From NCBI GenBank assembly GCA_003661945.1, contig QMXC01000003.1, positions 1-17,493 of the forward strand: a stretch of 17,493 nucleotides of DNA, read 5' to 3'. Positions 1 through 7,768 of the stretch are shown here, piece by piece. The notes beneath the pieces are model-generated. The model did not search any database, was not told where the DNA came from, and saw nothing but the letters and a program-made list of their open reading frames with translations. Origin of the DNA: Candidatus Bathyarchaeota archaeon (GTDB taxonomy: Archaea > Thermoproteota > Bathyarchaeia > Bathyarchaeales > UBA233). Within the stretch, counting starts at the first letter, position 1. The number at the start of each line of letters is the position of its first letter. The position numbers and the translations under genes are program-made.

Positions 1-150
1 CCAAAAATTGGAAGACTTTACCGGAAAGCCCAGATGGAAAAAATCCTTAGAGAGAACAAGTTCACTCATTTAATTATTGATAAGGCGTTTTTCCTGCCCC
101 TAACATTAGGTGACGTTTATTTCTATACTGCTCTCCAAAGCAAAGGCTAG
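1..150 (+). CDS. 3' end of an unidentified gene, possibly a methyltransferase (partial)
   Basis: The frame starting at base 1 is open for 49 codons and ends with TAG at 148-150; the 5' end lies outside the window. The visible tail has a basic helix (RLYRKAQMEKILRENKF) and then a hydrophobic segment ending LTLGDVYFYTAL. The pattern of helix, strand and 'FFLPLTLGD' resembles the C-terminus of some class I SAM-dependent methyltransferases, but no catalytic motif is in view, so this is a weak guess. The codons are AT-rich, like those of the methyltransferase gene that follows. Confidence 0.45.
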   Translation, partial: PKIGRLYRKAQMEKILRENKFTHLIIDKAFFLPLTLGDVYFYTALQSKG

Positions 151-219
151 AATCAAAATGGGAAATTTACAAACGAATAGAAATTTTCCTTGGGAGCCCG
201 AGATAGGTTTAAGTATCCG

Positions 220-259
220 TTTAAATTTTCGGTTTTCTTAAGGTTTTCATAAGAAAATC
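220..259 (+). promoter_or_regulatory. Putative TATA box and overlapping inverted repeat upstream of the first methyltransferase
   Basis: TTTAAATTT at 220-228 fits an archaeal TATA element and would place the transcription start near 250. Between it and the predicted start lies an 8-bp perfect inverted repeat, TTTTCTTA (233-240) and TAAGAAAA (250-257), with a 9-nt loop; 231/259 (G-C) and 232/258 (G-T) extend it. Such a position suits a repressor operator, but the sequence is AT-rich and could arise by chance. Confidence 0.35.
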
Positions 260-298
260 TAAAGTTAAGAGGATGATCAAATTAGAAAGGGTGACAAC

Positions 299-1099
299 TT
301 GATTTATGATAAATACGGGGAATATTATGACCTAATATACCGCGTGAAAAATTATGATGGTGAATGTGAAAGTCTCATTAGTTACTTTAAGAAGTTTTCG
401 AAAGACGAGATTAAAAGCATACTCGATGTTGGATGTGGAACAGGTGGACATAGTATACGTTTCGCTGAAAGGGGCTATAACGTAGTTGGCGTTGACTTAT
501 CCGAAGTTATGATAAATCAGGCTAAAAGAAAAGTTGAGGGGAGAAACTTGCCTGTTAAATTTTTTGTCCAAGACATGAGGAAACTCAGCCTAAAAAAGAA
601 ATTTGACGCGGTTTTATGCCTTTTCGGAACATTTGGTTACTGTACACGTGACGAGGAGATTCTTAAAACCCTTAAAAGACTAGGTAACCATTTGGAAAAA
701 GACGGTTTATTCATCTTTGATTTCTTCCCCCTTCACACATATGTCAGAAGAGAAAGCCACCGAAGCATTCATGAAGTAGAAAAGAATAAAACATACATCT
801 TGAGAATAATCGATACTTCCCTTAATCTCAAAACAAACATAGTAGAATTCAAAATAAAATGTAAGGTTATAAAGAACGGAAAACTCGTCGACCGCTTTGA
901 AGAGGAACATAAAATAAGAATATTCACACCACCGGAAATAGCACACCTACTAAAAGAAACGGGTTTTAAGCCTTTAGGCTTCTTCAAGGTTAATTGGCAA
1001 GCTGAAAGACCCTACAGCCTAGACAGCATTACCCTCCAAACCACTAACGTAGCATGCGTAGCTAAAAATCTGGGAAACAGAATAAATATGCAGTCCTAA
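299..1099 (+). CDS. Class I SAM-dependent methyltransferase
   Basis: Predicted cytoplasmic methyltransferase of 266 residues; the substrate cannot be told. SAM-binding motif I is ILDVGCGTGGHS at residues 41-52, and the acidic residue that would hold the ribose hydroxyls is in GVDLSEVM at 64-71. The KFDAVLCLFGTFGY segment after it corresponds to motif IV, and the C-terminal half (from about residue 140) is a beta-rich insertion that could form the substrate cap. The start is TTG at 299, preceded by AGGGTGA, a good ribosome-binding site, about 6 nt upstream; the ATG at 306 is out of frame. The gene is noticeably AT-rich compared with thiL and later genes and ends 7 nt before the 3' end of the tRNA-Thr gene on the opposite strand, so it may be acquired DNA. 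Confidence 0.85.
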   Translation: MIYDKYGEYYDLIYRVKNYDGECESLISYFKKFSKDEIKSILDVGCGTGGHSIRFAERGYNVVGVDLSEVMINQAKRKVEGRNLPVKFFVQDMRKLSLKKKFDAVLCLFGTFGYCTRDEEILKTLKRLGNHLEKDGLFIFDFFPLHTYVRRESHRSIHEVEKNKTYILRIIDTSLNLKTNIVEFKIKCKVIKNGKLVDRFEEEHKIRIFTPPEIAHLLKETGFKPLGFFKVNWQAERPYSLDSITLQTTNVACVAKNLGNRINMQS

Positions 1100-1106
1100 G
1101 ATACAT

Positions 1107-1184
1107 TGGAGCCCCGGGCGGGATTTGAACCCGCGACCTGCGGCTTACGAGGCCGCTGCTATAACCGGGCTTAGCTACCGGGGC
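1107..1184 (-). tRNA. tRNA-Thr (anticodon CGT), CCA encoded
   Basis: Read on the minus strand, the acceptor stem GCCCCGG (from 1184) pairs with CCGGGGC, the D arm is GCTA/TAGC, the anticodon arm is GCGGC-CTCGTAA-GCCGC with anticodon CGT, and the T arm is GCGGG-TTCAAAT-CCCGC. The discriminator is T, normal for archaeal tRNA-Thr. The terminal CCA is encoded (TGG at 1107-1109 on the plus strand). There is no intron. Confidence 0.95.
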
Positions 1185-1234
1185 TTAACCATGTCCTAGT
1201 TTTCCTAAAAGTTTCTAAAATATGTTAAGCTTGT

Positions 1235-2176
1235 TCAGAGCTTCTTCTGGTATATGAGAGTCTTTTTAACGGTTTTGAATCCTATTTTTTCGTAGAGTTT
1301 TATTGCTTTTGTGGGGTTTTCGTCGTCTACGTATAGTAACGCGTTTTTCATGCCTTTGTTTTTGAGTTCGTGTAGTCCTTTCAGCATGAGTGTTGTTCCT
1401 ATTCCTTTTCGGCGGAAGGGTTTTAGTACGCCTATGTCGTCTATCCATCCGCTTAGCGTGTTCTTTTCCTTGTTGAATTTTTCGTCTATTCCTACGCCTA
1501 TGTAGCCGACTGGTTCGCCTTTTAGCTGGGCGAAGAAATAGGCTTGCCATTTGAACCATGGGTTCTCGAGGAGCCAGCGACGTGTCTCTTCTATTTTGTT
1601 CGGTCTAAAATTGAAGTGTTCCTTAAAGCATTCATTACCAAGCTTGTTGAGCAAAATAATGTCTTCCTCGGATTTTACGTCTAACTTTCGTATTGCTACT
1701 TCCCGGTTTTCACCTATGTTGACCGGAATTTTTTCTAGGCTCATTTTCATAAAACTTGAAGACCGCACAAGCTTAAATCCTAAACTTTCGAAAAGCCTGA
1801 TGCACACTTTCCGGCTTGAATAAAAAGAAGCCTCTGCAATTTCCATTTCCCGTTCTCTTAAGCTTTCAACAGCCTTTTCAGCTAACTTTCTACCAACGCC
1901 GCGTCTCCGGTGTTCAGGTAAGACTCCGAGCCACCCTATGAATCCCTTCTTTTCTTCTCTAAACCTGTCAACATGTGCGTTCACTATTCCAACGGGAATT
2001 CCATCTATTTCGGCGATGAACATCCCTGAAGGGTCAAAGGTAGGCGCTTTCTCCATTTTCCGCACTTCTTCAACGGAGATGCTTCTAAAATCATCGTAAT
2101 CCTTAAACGCTGCGCTAGCAATGTGCGCCCAAACTGCCTCGTCTTTGCCTACAATAAAATTCCTAATTTTAAGCAT
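1235..2176 (-). CDS. Tandem GNAT-family N-acetyltransferase (two GNAT domains)
   Basis: Predicted acetyl-CoA dependent N-acetyltransferase of 313 residues with two GNAT domains in tandem; substrate unknown. Each half has the pyrophosphate-binding motif A: GVLPEHRRRGVG at about residues 84-95 and GVLKPFRRKGIG at about 249-260. Each is followed by the usual 'ALxLYEKLGF'-type end: CIRLFESLGFK in the first and AIKLYEKIGFK in the second. Both Q/R-x-x-G-x-G/A motifs look intact, so both halves may bind acetyl-CoA, as in two-domain enzymes such as mycothiol synthase, although no relation to that pathway is implied. I chose ATG at 2176 because GGTGGG lies upstream and the domain begins at MLKIRNF. 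An ATG at 2194 or a TTG at 2212 would add 6 or 12 residues without a ribosome site. It is divergent from thiL. Confidence 0.85.
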   Translation of the reverse strand: MLKIRNFIVGKDEAVWAHIASAAFKDYDDFRSISVEEVRKMEKAPTFDPSGMFIAEIDGIPVGIVNAHVDRFREEKKGFIGWLGVLPEHRRRGVGRKLAEKAVESLREREMEIAEASFYSSRKVCIRLFESLGFKLVRSSSFMKMSLEKIPVNIGENREVAIRKLDVKSEEDIILLNKLGNECFKEHFNFRPNKIEETRRWLLENPWFKWQAYFFAQLKGEPVGYIGVGIDEKFNKEKNTLSGWIDDIGVLKPFRRKGIGTTLMLKGLHELKNKGMKNALLYVDDENPTKAIKLYEKIGFKTVKKTLIYQKKL

Positions 2177-2265
2177 GCTGTCGAAACCCACCATAATGGA
2201 ATGGTGAGTCAAAATTTAACCGTTGCTTTTCCATATTCTTATCTGGCTGTCAAAAGGTGTTATGA

Positions 2266-3276
2266 GTGCCTAGTCTAGAGTCGTTAGGAGAACGAAAAAT
2301 AATCGAGATAATTTGGAAACAGCTGAACGTTATGCCCAATCTACCGCTGGGCTTTGGAGACGACGTTTCCGCAGTAAGCCTTGGAAAAGATGAGCTTCTC
2401 GTTATCAAAACAGACATGCTGGTTGACAAGACCGACGTTCCACGTGGCATGAGTTTGTGGCAAGCCGCCCGAAAAGCAGTAGTAATGAATATCAGCGACT
2501 TCGCAGCAAAAGGCGTGAAGCCGGTCGCTTTGCTCGTTGCTCTGGGTATCCCCCAAAAATTCACAGCGAAGGACATAGAACAGATAGGCAAAGGGCTAAA
2601 CAGCGGAGCACGAGAATACGGCGCATACATACTCGGCGGAGACACAAACGAAGCCTCCGACCTAGTTATATGCTGCGCATTGTTCGGCACCTGCTCTGCG
2701 TCCTTGCTTATGAAACGTGAAGGCGCCGAACCCGGCGACATCCTCGCCGTAACTGGGGAATTCGGAAAAACAGCGGCTGGACTGAAGATTCTGCTCGAAA
2801 ACCTTCCCGTCCCATCTGAAGTTGAAAATCCGCTTCTAGACGCTGTTTTTATGCCCAAGGCTCGGTTGAAAGAAGGATTAGCTTTGGCTGTTTCTAGGGC
2901 TGTGAACGCGGCGATAGATTCCAGCGACGGGCTCGCGTGGAGCCTACATGAACTTTCCAAAGCCAGCCACGTAGGCTTCATCGTAGAAAGGCTTCCTACA
3001 GCTCCTGAAGCCGTAAAATTCGCCGAAATTCACGGATTGAGCCATGCTGAGCTCTGTTTGTATGGCGGCGAAGAATACGAACTCGTCCTTGCTATAAAGC
3101 CGGAGCTTTGGGATGAAGCGTTAGATGCCGTGAAAAAAGCTGGAGGCTCACTTATTCGGATAGGGAAAGCCGTAAAAGAACGTGGCGTATGGTTGAAAAC
3201 CGATAAAGGAGCAGAACCCATCGAGCCTAGGGGATGGGAACACTTTCAGAGCTGCACGGGAGAAACACGGGGATGA
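2266..3276 (+). CDS. thiL: Thiamine-monophosphate kinase
   Basis: ThiL phosphorylates thiamine monophosphate to thiamine diphosphate, the last step of cofactor synthesis. The 336-residue length fits the family. Recognisable motifs in order: GFGDDVSAV (29-37, metal and ATP binding), TDMLVDKTD (49-57), NISDFAAKG (75-83), LGGDTNEASD (123-132), AAIDSSDGL (215-223) and YGGEEYELV (266-274). These are the aspartate-rich and glycine-rich signatures of the PurM/ThiL ATP-binding superfamily. The start is GTG at 2266 with GGTG at 2256-2259; the ATG at 2262 is out of frame and meets a stop at once. The stop codon overlaps by ATGA the upstream ATG of the MetE-like gene, which points to an operon. thiD lies at the other end of the window. 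Confidence 0.95.
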   Translation: MPSLESLGERKIIEIIWKQLNVMPNLPLGFGDDVSAVSLGKDELLVIKTDMLVDKTDVPRGMSLWQAARKAVVMNISDFAAKGVKPVALLVALGIPQKFTAKDIEQIGKGLNSGAREYGAYILGGDTNEASDLVICCALFGTCSASLLMKREGAEPGDILAVTGEFGKTAAGLKILLENLPVPSEVENPLLDAVFMPKARLKEGLALAVSRAVNAAIDSSDGLAWSLHELSKASHVGFIVERLPTAPEAVKFAEIHGLSHAELCLYGGEEYELVLAIKPELWDEALDAVKKAGGSLIRIGKAVKERGVWLKTDKGAEPIEPRGWEHFQSCTGETRG

Positions 3277-4304
3277 TTCGCTCTACAGACGTTGGAAGCC
3301 TCCCATTTGAAAACGGTCAAACCGAACCGTTTGAACAAAGATACATATAAAGTCTCCTCGACAAGCTAAACGCTGGAATTGAGGTGCCGAACCTTCCGCA
3401 GTTCAGAGACATGAACCAAATGTTCCTCTCTATGATTGAAGGATTAGAAAAAATCGAAGGAGGCTATGTAGAGGCAGATGCTTTACGCGTGAAAAGCGGC
3501 GAAGGAAGAATAGCCGAGATGGAAATCATAAAGAGGAACGCCCACCAAATAGCGCACGCCGTTGGAAGACCCATCGAAATAAGGTTTTGCATTACTGGAC
3601 CCTACACGTTGTCGAGTCTATTCGCCTACAAAACGGCTCAAACTTTCACACAGCTCGGCAATGTGCTCGCCAAAATCCTTGAACAGAACATTTTCCGCGA
3701 AAAACAATGCGCTGTTGTATTAGTCGCGGTTGACGAGCCCGTATTCGGCTTTTTAGACGACCCGTTGCTTGATAAGGGTAGTGAAGGAAGAGAAACGCTT
3801 CTGAAGGCTTGGGAAACAATTTTCCATAAAGCCGCAGCTAAAAAAGCTGAAACATGTCTACACTTACACCGCACTTCGGACACGCTATTCTGGGAAATCC
3901 GAAGCCTCAAAATAATAGAGAGCCACGTAGACGACCCCTTCTACGAATCCGAAGCGACAAAAAAGAGGCTTGAAGCCGAAGACAAATTCGTAAAAGCCAG
4001 CATATGCAGAACAGAATTCGACGCCTTGATACGGAAAAAACTAGAAGCCGCACGCGCCGGAAAAGTCTCAACTCAAGAAATAGGTGAAGCATGGAAACAG
4101 ATAACCCGAAAATCCCTTGACCCCAAAAACTTCATCGAGGACATAAACGCCATGAAGGCTCGGCTACGGAAAATCGTGAATCGGTTCGGCTTTGAAAGAG
4201 TGCCCTACGCCGGGCCTGAATGCGGGCTAAAAGGCTTTCCAACATATGAGTGCGCAATCGAATGCTTAAAGAGAGTAGCAACAGCAATTAAAGCTGTCAA
4301 ATAA
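3273..4304 (+). pseudogene. MetE/UROD-like methyltransferase gene interrupted by an in-frame TAA
   Basis: The natural start is ATG at 3273, overlapping the thiL stop as ATGA. It encodes MIRSTDVGSLPFENG, which matches the 'TTxVGSxP' opening typical of cobalamin-independent methionine synthase (MetE) C-terminal-domain proteins. Codon 26 is TAA (3348-3350). The same frame then continues unbroken for 318 codons to TAA at 4302-4304. An in-frame GTG at 3384 gives a 306-residue open frame but lacks the conserved N-terminal strand. Landmarks numbered from that GTG: GPYTLSSLF at 72-80, DEP at 117-119, CLHLHRT at 158-164, and PECGLKGFPTYEC at 278-290. Metal-ligand candidates are H160, H162, E179 and C280; MetE normally has H-x-C at the first pair, so H-x-H is unusual. 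Possible explanations are a recent nonsense mutation, an assembly error, readthrough, or restart at 3384. The function, if any, is probably methyl transfer to a thiol. Confidence 0.75.
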
Positions 4305-4309
4305 ACGTC

Positions 4310-5178
4310 TTAATGTCGCTGCATCATTATTCCCGCTATAATTAAGCTCAGCCCGATTATTGTTGAAAACAGCATTTCTTCTCCAACGATGTAATGAATG
4401 AATATTAGAGACATGAATGGAGATAGAAATATCAAGTTGCTCACTTTCGCCGTGCTTTCCGAAAGCTTTAACGCCTTAAGCCAAACCACAAAGGTGATGC
4501 CCATTTCAAATGCACCTACGTAAACCGCGCCAAAAAGCCCAACAACTTGTGGGACAACGATTCCAGAAAACGAAAAAGTTGCAACAGCGATAAAGATGAA
4601 GCCGAACGTGAAGTTCAAAAACAGTTTAGCTATCTCGTCTCTCGGGTCTTTCTTGTTAAAAATCCAAAACAAAGCCCAAATCACTGAAGAGCCAACGGCT
4701 AAAACCACGCCTAAAGGATTAGAAAACTTTAGCGTAGCTAAATTTCCCCTCGTGCCGATTACAACTACTCCGAAAAAGCTCACAACCAACGCAAAAACGT
4801 TTTTGAACCTGATTTTTTCCTCAAGCAGTAGGATGGACAGCAAAACAAGCGTTATCGGCCATGTATAATTCAAACATAAGGCTTCTTGCGCGGGGAGAAT
4901 AGAATAGGCTTTAAACAAAACAACATAGTAAAGAAACGGGTTTAAAAAACCAAGCAAAGCCGAACGAAAATATTCTTTCTTCGAGTAACTCGAAAGCAAA
5001 AAAGCTTGTTTTCGATACAAAGAATCGCTAAAAGAATTACGATTGAAACAGCTGAAGCATAAAAAAGCAACTGAAGAAAATCCAAACGTTGTAATGAGAT
5101 TTTAAAGGCCGAGGCCACAGTTGACCAAAAAAGCACGGCAGTAAAAGCTAAAACATACGCGTGCTTTTGTTTTTCCAT
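4310..5178 (-). pseudogene. EamA/DMT-family membrane transporter, frameshifted
   Basis: Two overlapping minus-strand frames together make one drug/metabolite transporter of about 290 residues with roughly ten transmembrane helices, the usual EamA size. The first frame, from ATG at 5178, gives MEKQKHAYVLAFTAVLFWST and a second helix, up to ENKLF. The second supplies LLSSYSKKEYF and the remaining helices to the stop at 4310, including the EamA-like NYTWPITLVLLSILLLEEKI at the end of the first repeat and a second repeat ending GLSLIIAGIMM. The switch falls at a run of six A on the plus strand (4998-5003); seven would restore one frame. This may be a homopolymer sequencing error, slippage or true decay. 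Substrate unknown. No strong ribosome site precedes 5178; a near-leaderless start is likely. It is convergent with the interrupted MetE-like gene, 5 nt apart. Confidence 0.8.
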
Positions 5179-5212
5179 GATTGTAGGGCAAGGTGGCCCT
5201 CATACTAATAAG

Positions 5213-5220
5213 TTTATTTA
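5213..5220 (+). promoter_or_regulatory. TATA box for the radical SAM gene
   Basis: TTTATTTA at 5213-5220 fits the archaeal TATA consensus. Transcription would start near 5243, giving a short leader with AAAGGG (5246-5251) before ATG at 5260. The same 80-nt stretch holds the upstream region of the divergent transporter gene. Confidence 0.5.
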
Positions 5221-5259
5221 TTACGTTAGAAACTCTTGCGAGGGAAAAGGGCTAACAAC

Positions 5260-6318
5260 ATGCACTCCATAACTGATTATCCAACGGTTCGCGAAGCGGT
5301 TCTTTACGAAAAACTCGCCAAAGACAAGGTTAGATGCGGTTTATGCGAAAGAAAATGCACCATTGCTCCGGGAGAAAGAGGGTTCTGCAAAACAAGAATG
5401 AACATAGGTGGAAAACTTTACACGCTTGTTTACGGGGATTTAAGCGCCGTCGAAAGCCGTCCGATAGAGATAAAGCCCTTTTTCCACTACTGGCCGGGTT
5501 CAACAGCCCTAACCTTCTCCACATGGTCATGCAACCTCACTTGCCCATGGTGCCAAAACTTCCAACTTTCAAAAAATTCTCCCGATCCAGCGAAAGCACG
5601 ATATTTCTCTCCTGAACAAATCTTGGAAATGGCGTTCCGCACGGGGGACGCTGGCGTCTGCGCAAGTTTTCAGGAGCCTACCTTGCTCACGGACTGGAGT
5701 CTTCACCTTTTCAATTTAGCGAGCGCTAGAGGCTTGTACTGCTGCTACGTTTCTAACGGTTATATGACGTTGGATGCGTTGAGGCTCCTGTGGGAAGCCG
5801 GAATGGACGGACTTAAAATAGACGTTAAAGGCGACGCGGAAACATATGCGAAATACTGCGGTGGAGTAAACGTCGAAGTTGTATGGCGAAACATCCGGGA
5901 AGCGCGCAAAATGGGATTCCACGTAGAAGTCGTCAACCTAGTCATCACCGGCATAAACGACGATGAGGCATGCCTAGAACAGATCATCGAAAGGCACTTG
6001 AAAGAAGCTGGAGCCGACACGCCCATACATTTCACTCGTTATTTTCCCGCCTATAAATTTCGAAAGCCGCCTACCCCAATTAAAACGCTTGAAGACGCTT
6101 ACGAGGCAGCGCGGAAGGCGGGAATACGGTTTCCATACATAGGCAATGTTTCCGGACACCCGTATGAGAACACTTACTGCCCTGAATGCGGCGAAATACT
6201 CATCAAAAGACACGGCTATACAGTAATCAGATACAAGATAACCCGAGACAAAAAATGCCCAAAATGTGGAACAGAAATCCCATTGAGAGGAGAACCGGCT
6301 GAGCAACTAGCCAAATAA
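5260..6318 (+). CDS. amrS: AmmeMemoRadiSam-system radical SAM enzyme
   Basis: Radical SAM protein of 352 residues related to pyruvate formate-lyase activating enzymes; the reaction of this subfamily is not established. The [4Fe-4S]/SAM motif is CNLTCPWC with C91, C95 and C98. An N-terminal cysteine cluster (C26, C29, C33, C43; CGLCERKCTIAPGERGFC) and a C-terminal zinc-ribbon-like pair (CPEC at 307-310, CPKC at 333-336) frame the barrel, the layout of the 'AmmeMemoRadiSam system radical SAM enzyme' family. FQEPTLL (137-143) corresponds to the GEP-type SAM-binding region. I prefer ATG at 5260, which follows AAAGGG by 8 nt, over the in-frame TTG at 5236, which has no ribosome site. The usual AMMECR1 and Memo partners are not in this window. 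It is preceded by the divergent transporter and followed 78 nt later by the CBS protein. Confidence 0.88.
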   Translation: MHSITDYPTVREAVLYEKLAKDKVRCGLCERKCTIAPGERGFCKTRMNIGGKLYTLVYGDLSAVESRPIEIKPFFHYWPGSTALTFSTWSCNLTCPWCQNFQLSKNSPDPAKARYFSPEQILEMAFRTGDAGVCASFQEPTLLTDWSLHLFNLASARGLYCCYVSNGYMTLDALRLLWEAGMDGLKIDVKGDAETYAKYCGGVNVEVVWRNIREARKMGFHVEVVNLVITGINDDEACLEQIIERHLKEAGADTPIHFTRYFPAYKFRKPPTPIKTLEDAYEAARKAGIRFPYIGNVSGHPYENTYCPECGEILIKRHGYTVIRYKITRDKKCPKCGTEIPLRGEPAEQLAK

Positions 6319-6396
6319 AATGTTGTTAGGGTATATGCAAAATAATTATTAAGGGGTGCTATAATAAAAAATGTGTAATCAGCTGGACGATTTGAT

Positions 6397-7515
6397 TTGA
6401 AGAGTTTAAAAGCTTCGAGAGTAGAGGATTTTAAGTCTAAGCCTATCATTGTTTCATCCGCTTCTCCTGTATCCGAAATTATAGGAACCCTCGAACATAA
6501 CAACGCCTATGAAGTTTTCATTCAAGAAGAAGATAAGGTTAGCACAATTACCCTGAGAGAAATACTGAAGGCGTCGGACATCTCCATGAGTGCTTCTTCG
6601 CTTATGTTTCGTGTCCCCAAGCTTTCGTCCGATGACACAGTTGGAAAAGCCGCTAAACTCATGAATGATTATAGACTAAGAGCTTTACCTATAGTCAGCG
6701 AAGGAACAATAGAAGGCGCGGTCACCACCCAATCTTTATGTCAAGCTCTCCTATCGGTAAGGATGTTTCGACGTGTTAAGATAACTAAAGTAATGACGAA
6801 GAAACCGACAACCATAGATGCAGAAGAATCCATATCAAAGGCTCGTAGCCTAATGCTCAACAAGGGTGTAGATCATCTACCTGTCTTAGATTCAGGAATG
6901 CTATGCGGGATTCTGCTCTCGAATGATATCGTTCTTTCTATGTTTCCCAAAGAAGGATTAGAGCGAGGAGCATTTGTCAGTGAGCCGTCAAGCTATTTAA
7001 ATATCAAGGTTTCAGGATTCATGGACTCGAAGGTTCTGGTATGCGACCCGAAGGAAAGGGCGTCGGCGGTATTAAAGAAAATGATAGAGAATGAGAAAAC
7101 CTACTACGTGGTGCACCATTGGCGTGAGATTCAAGGCATAGTGACCTACCGGGATTTTACCTATTTTCTAGCCGAACCGGAGAAACTTGATATTCCAGCG
7201 TATATTGTGGGGTTACCCGACGACCCTTTTGAAAGTCAATTAGCCAAAATAAAATTTATGAGGAACGCCAAAGCATTACGTAAGGCCTTCCCGAAAATAG
7301 AGGAAATACGTTCAACAATCAAAACAAAAAACGTTTCAGGTGACAGATGCAGATACGAGGTCAACGTCTTAATCGAAGCCTCGGGAAAACGTTACGTATA
7401 CTCGCAAGAAGGCTGGGAGCTCCCCTCAATCTTTGACCTAATTACAGAAAAAATGATGAAACTTTTAACAAAAAGACGCAAGAGATGGAGAAGAAACGTA
7501 AAGAGATTCCCTTAA
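6397..7515 (+). CDS. Four-CBS-domain protein with C-terminal HPF/RaiA-like domain
   Basis: A 372-residue soluble protein. CBS motifs recur as four units at about residues 5-62, 64-122, 127-185 and 203-260; typical CBS signatures are ALPIVSEGTIEGAVT (96-110) and HLPVLDSGMLCGIL (160-173). CBS pairs commonly bind adenine nucleotides. The last 110 residues (264-372) show the beta-alpha-beta-beta-beta-alpha order of the hibernation-promoting factor fold: IPAYIVGL, a long helix, IEEIRSTIKT, CRYEVNVLIEAS, KRYVYSQEG, then a helix and a very basic tail (LLTKRRKRWRRNVKRF) suited to rRNA binding. I infer a ribosome-associated factor gated by nucleotide or SAM level; this is not shown by sequence alone. 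The start is TTG at 6397: the nearest upstream in-frame codons lead to a stop at 6376, and no ATG occurs before residue 64. Confidence 0.8.
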   Translation: MKSLKASRVEDFKSKPIIVSSASPVSEIIGTLEHNNAYEVFIQEEDKVSTITLREILKASDISMSASSLMFRVPKLSSDDTVGKAAKLMNDYRLRALPIVSEGTIEGAVTTQSLCQALLSVRMFRRVKITKVMTKKPTTIDAEESISKARSLMLNKGVDHLPVLDSGMLCGILLSNDIVLSMFPKEGLERGAFVSEPSSYLNIKVSGFMDSKVLVCDPKERASAVLKKMIENEKTYYVVHHWREIQGIVTYRDFTYFLAEPEKLDIPAYIVGLPDDPFESQLAKIKFMRNAKALRKAFPKIEEIRSTIKTKNVSGDRCRYEVNVLIEASGKRYVYSQEGWELPSIFDLITEKMMKLLTKRRKRWRRNVKRFP

Positions 7516-7641
7516 CACATCTAAGCCTTCGCATGTTAAAGAAACATAGGAAGACCGCTAAAGCTGTTAAATGAGGCAAAACATCTTAATAGAGGCAACA
7601 TTCGAATACGTAATTGGCGTAAACGTCCGCCATGTTTGAAA

Positions 7642-7720
7642 GGGCCCGTGGTCTAGTTTGGATTAGGACGCTGGCCTGCGGAGCCGGAGGTCCTGGGTTC
7701 AAATCCCAGCGGGCCCGCCA
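7642..7720 (+). tRNA. tRNA-Arg (anticodon GCG), CCA encoded
   Basis: Acceptor GGGCCCG (7642-7648) pairs with CGGGCCC (7710-7716), the discriminator is G, and CCA is encoded at 7718-7720. The anticodon arm is CTGGC-CTGCGGA-GCCGG with one T-G pair and anticodon GCG, reading CGC and CGT. The T arm is CTGGG-TTCAAAT-CCCAG. No intron. It lies 48 nt before deoC, and its acceptor stem is identical to that of the intron-containing tRNA-Arg(CCG) at 12458. Confidence 0.95.
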
Positions 7721-7768
7721 AAGACCATAAAAGGCTAGGATGTGTATAGGGTAGAAGTGTGGTGTGGT

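Noticed and set aside
1266..1559. Arginine/lysine-rich open frame inside the GNAT gene on the same strand
   Set aside because: Out-of-frame shadow of the second GNAT domain; low-complexity basic sequence with no start signal.
2250..2981. A 243-codon open frame antisense to thiL
   Set aside because: It lies wholly opposite a clear ThiL gene, has a serine/proline/alanine-rich composition typical of a complementary-frame shadow, and shows no domain.
3348..3350. Recoding of the stop as pyrrolysine or selenocysteine
   Set aside because: The codon is TAA; pyrrolysine uses TAG and selenocysteine TGA, so neither known recoding system applies.
7516..7641. Possible small gene or RNA between the CBS-HPF gene and tRNA-Arg
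   Set aside because: No open frame of useful length, no box C/D or H/ACA-type motif and no clear stem found in these 126 nt.
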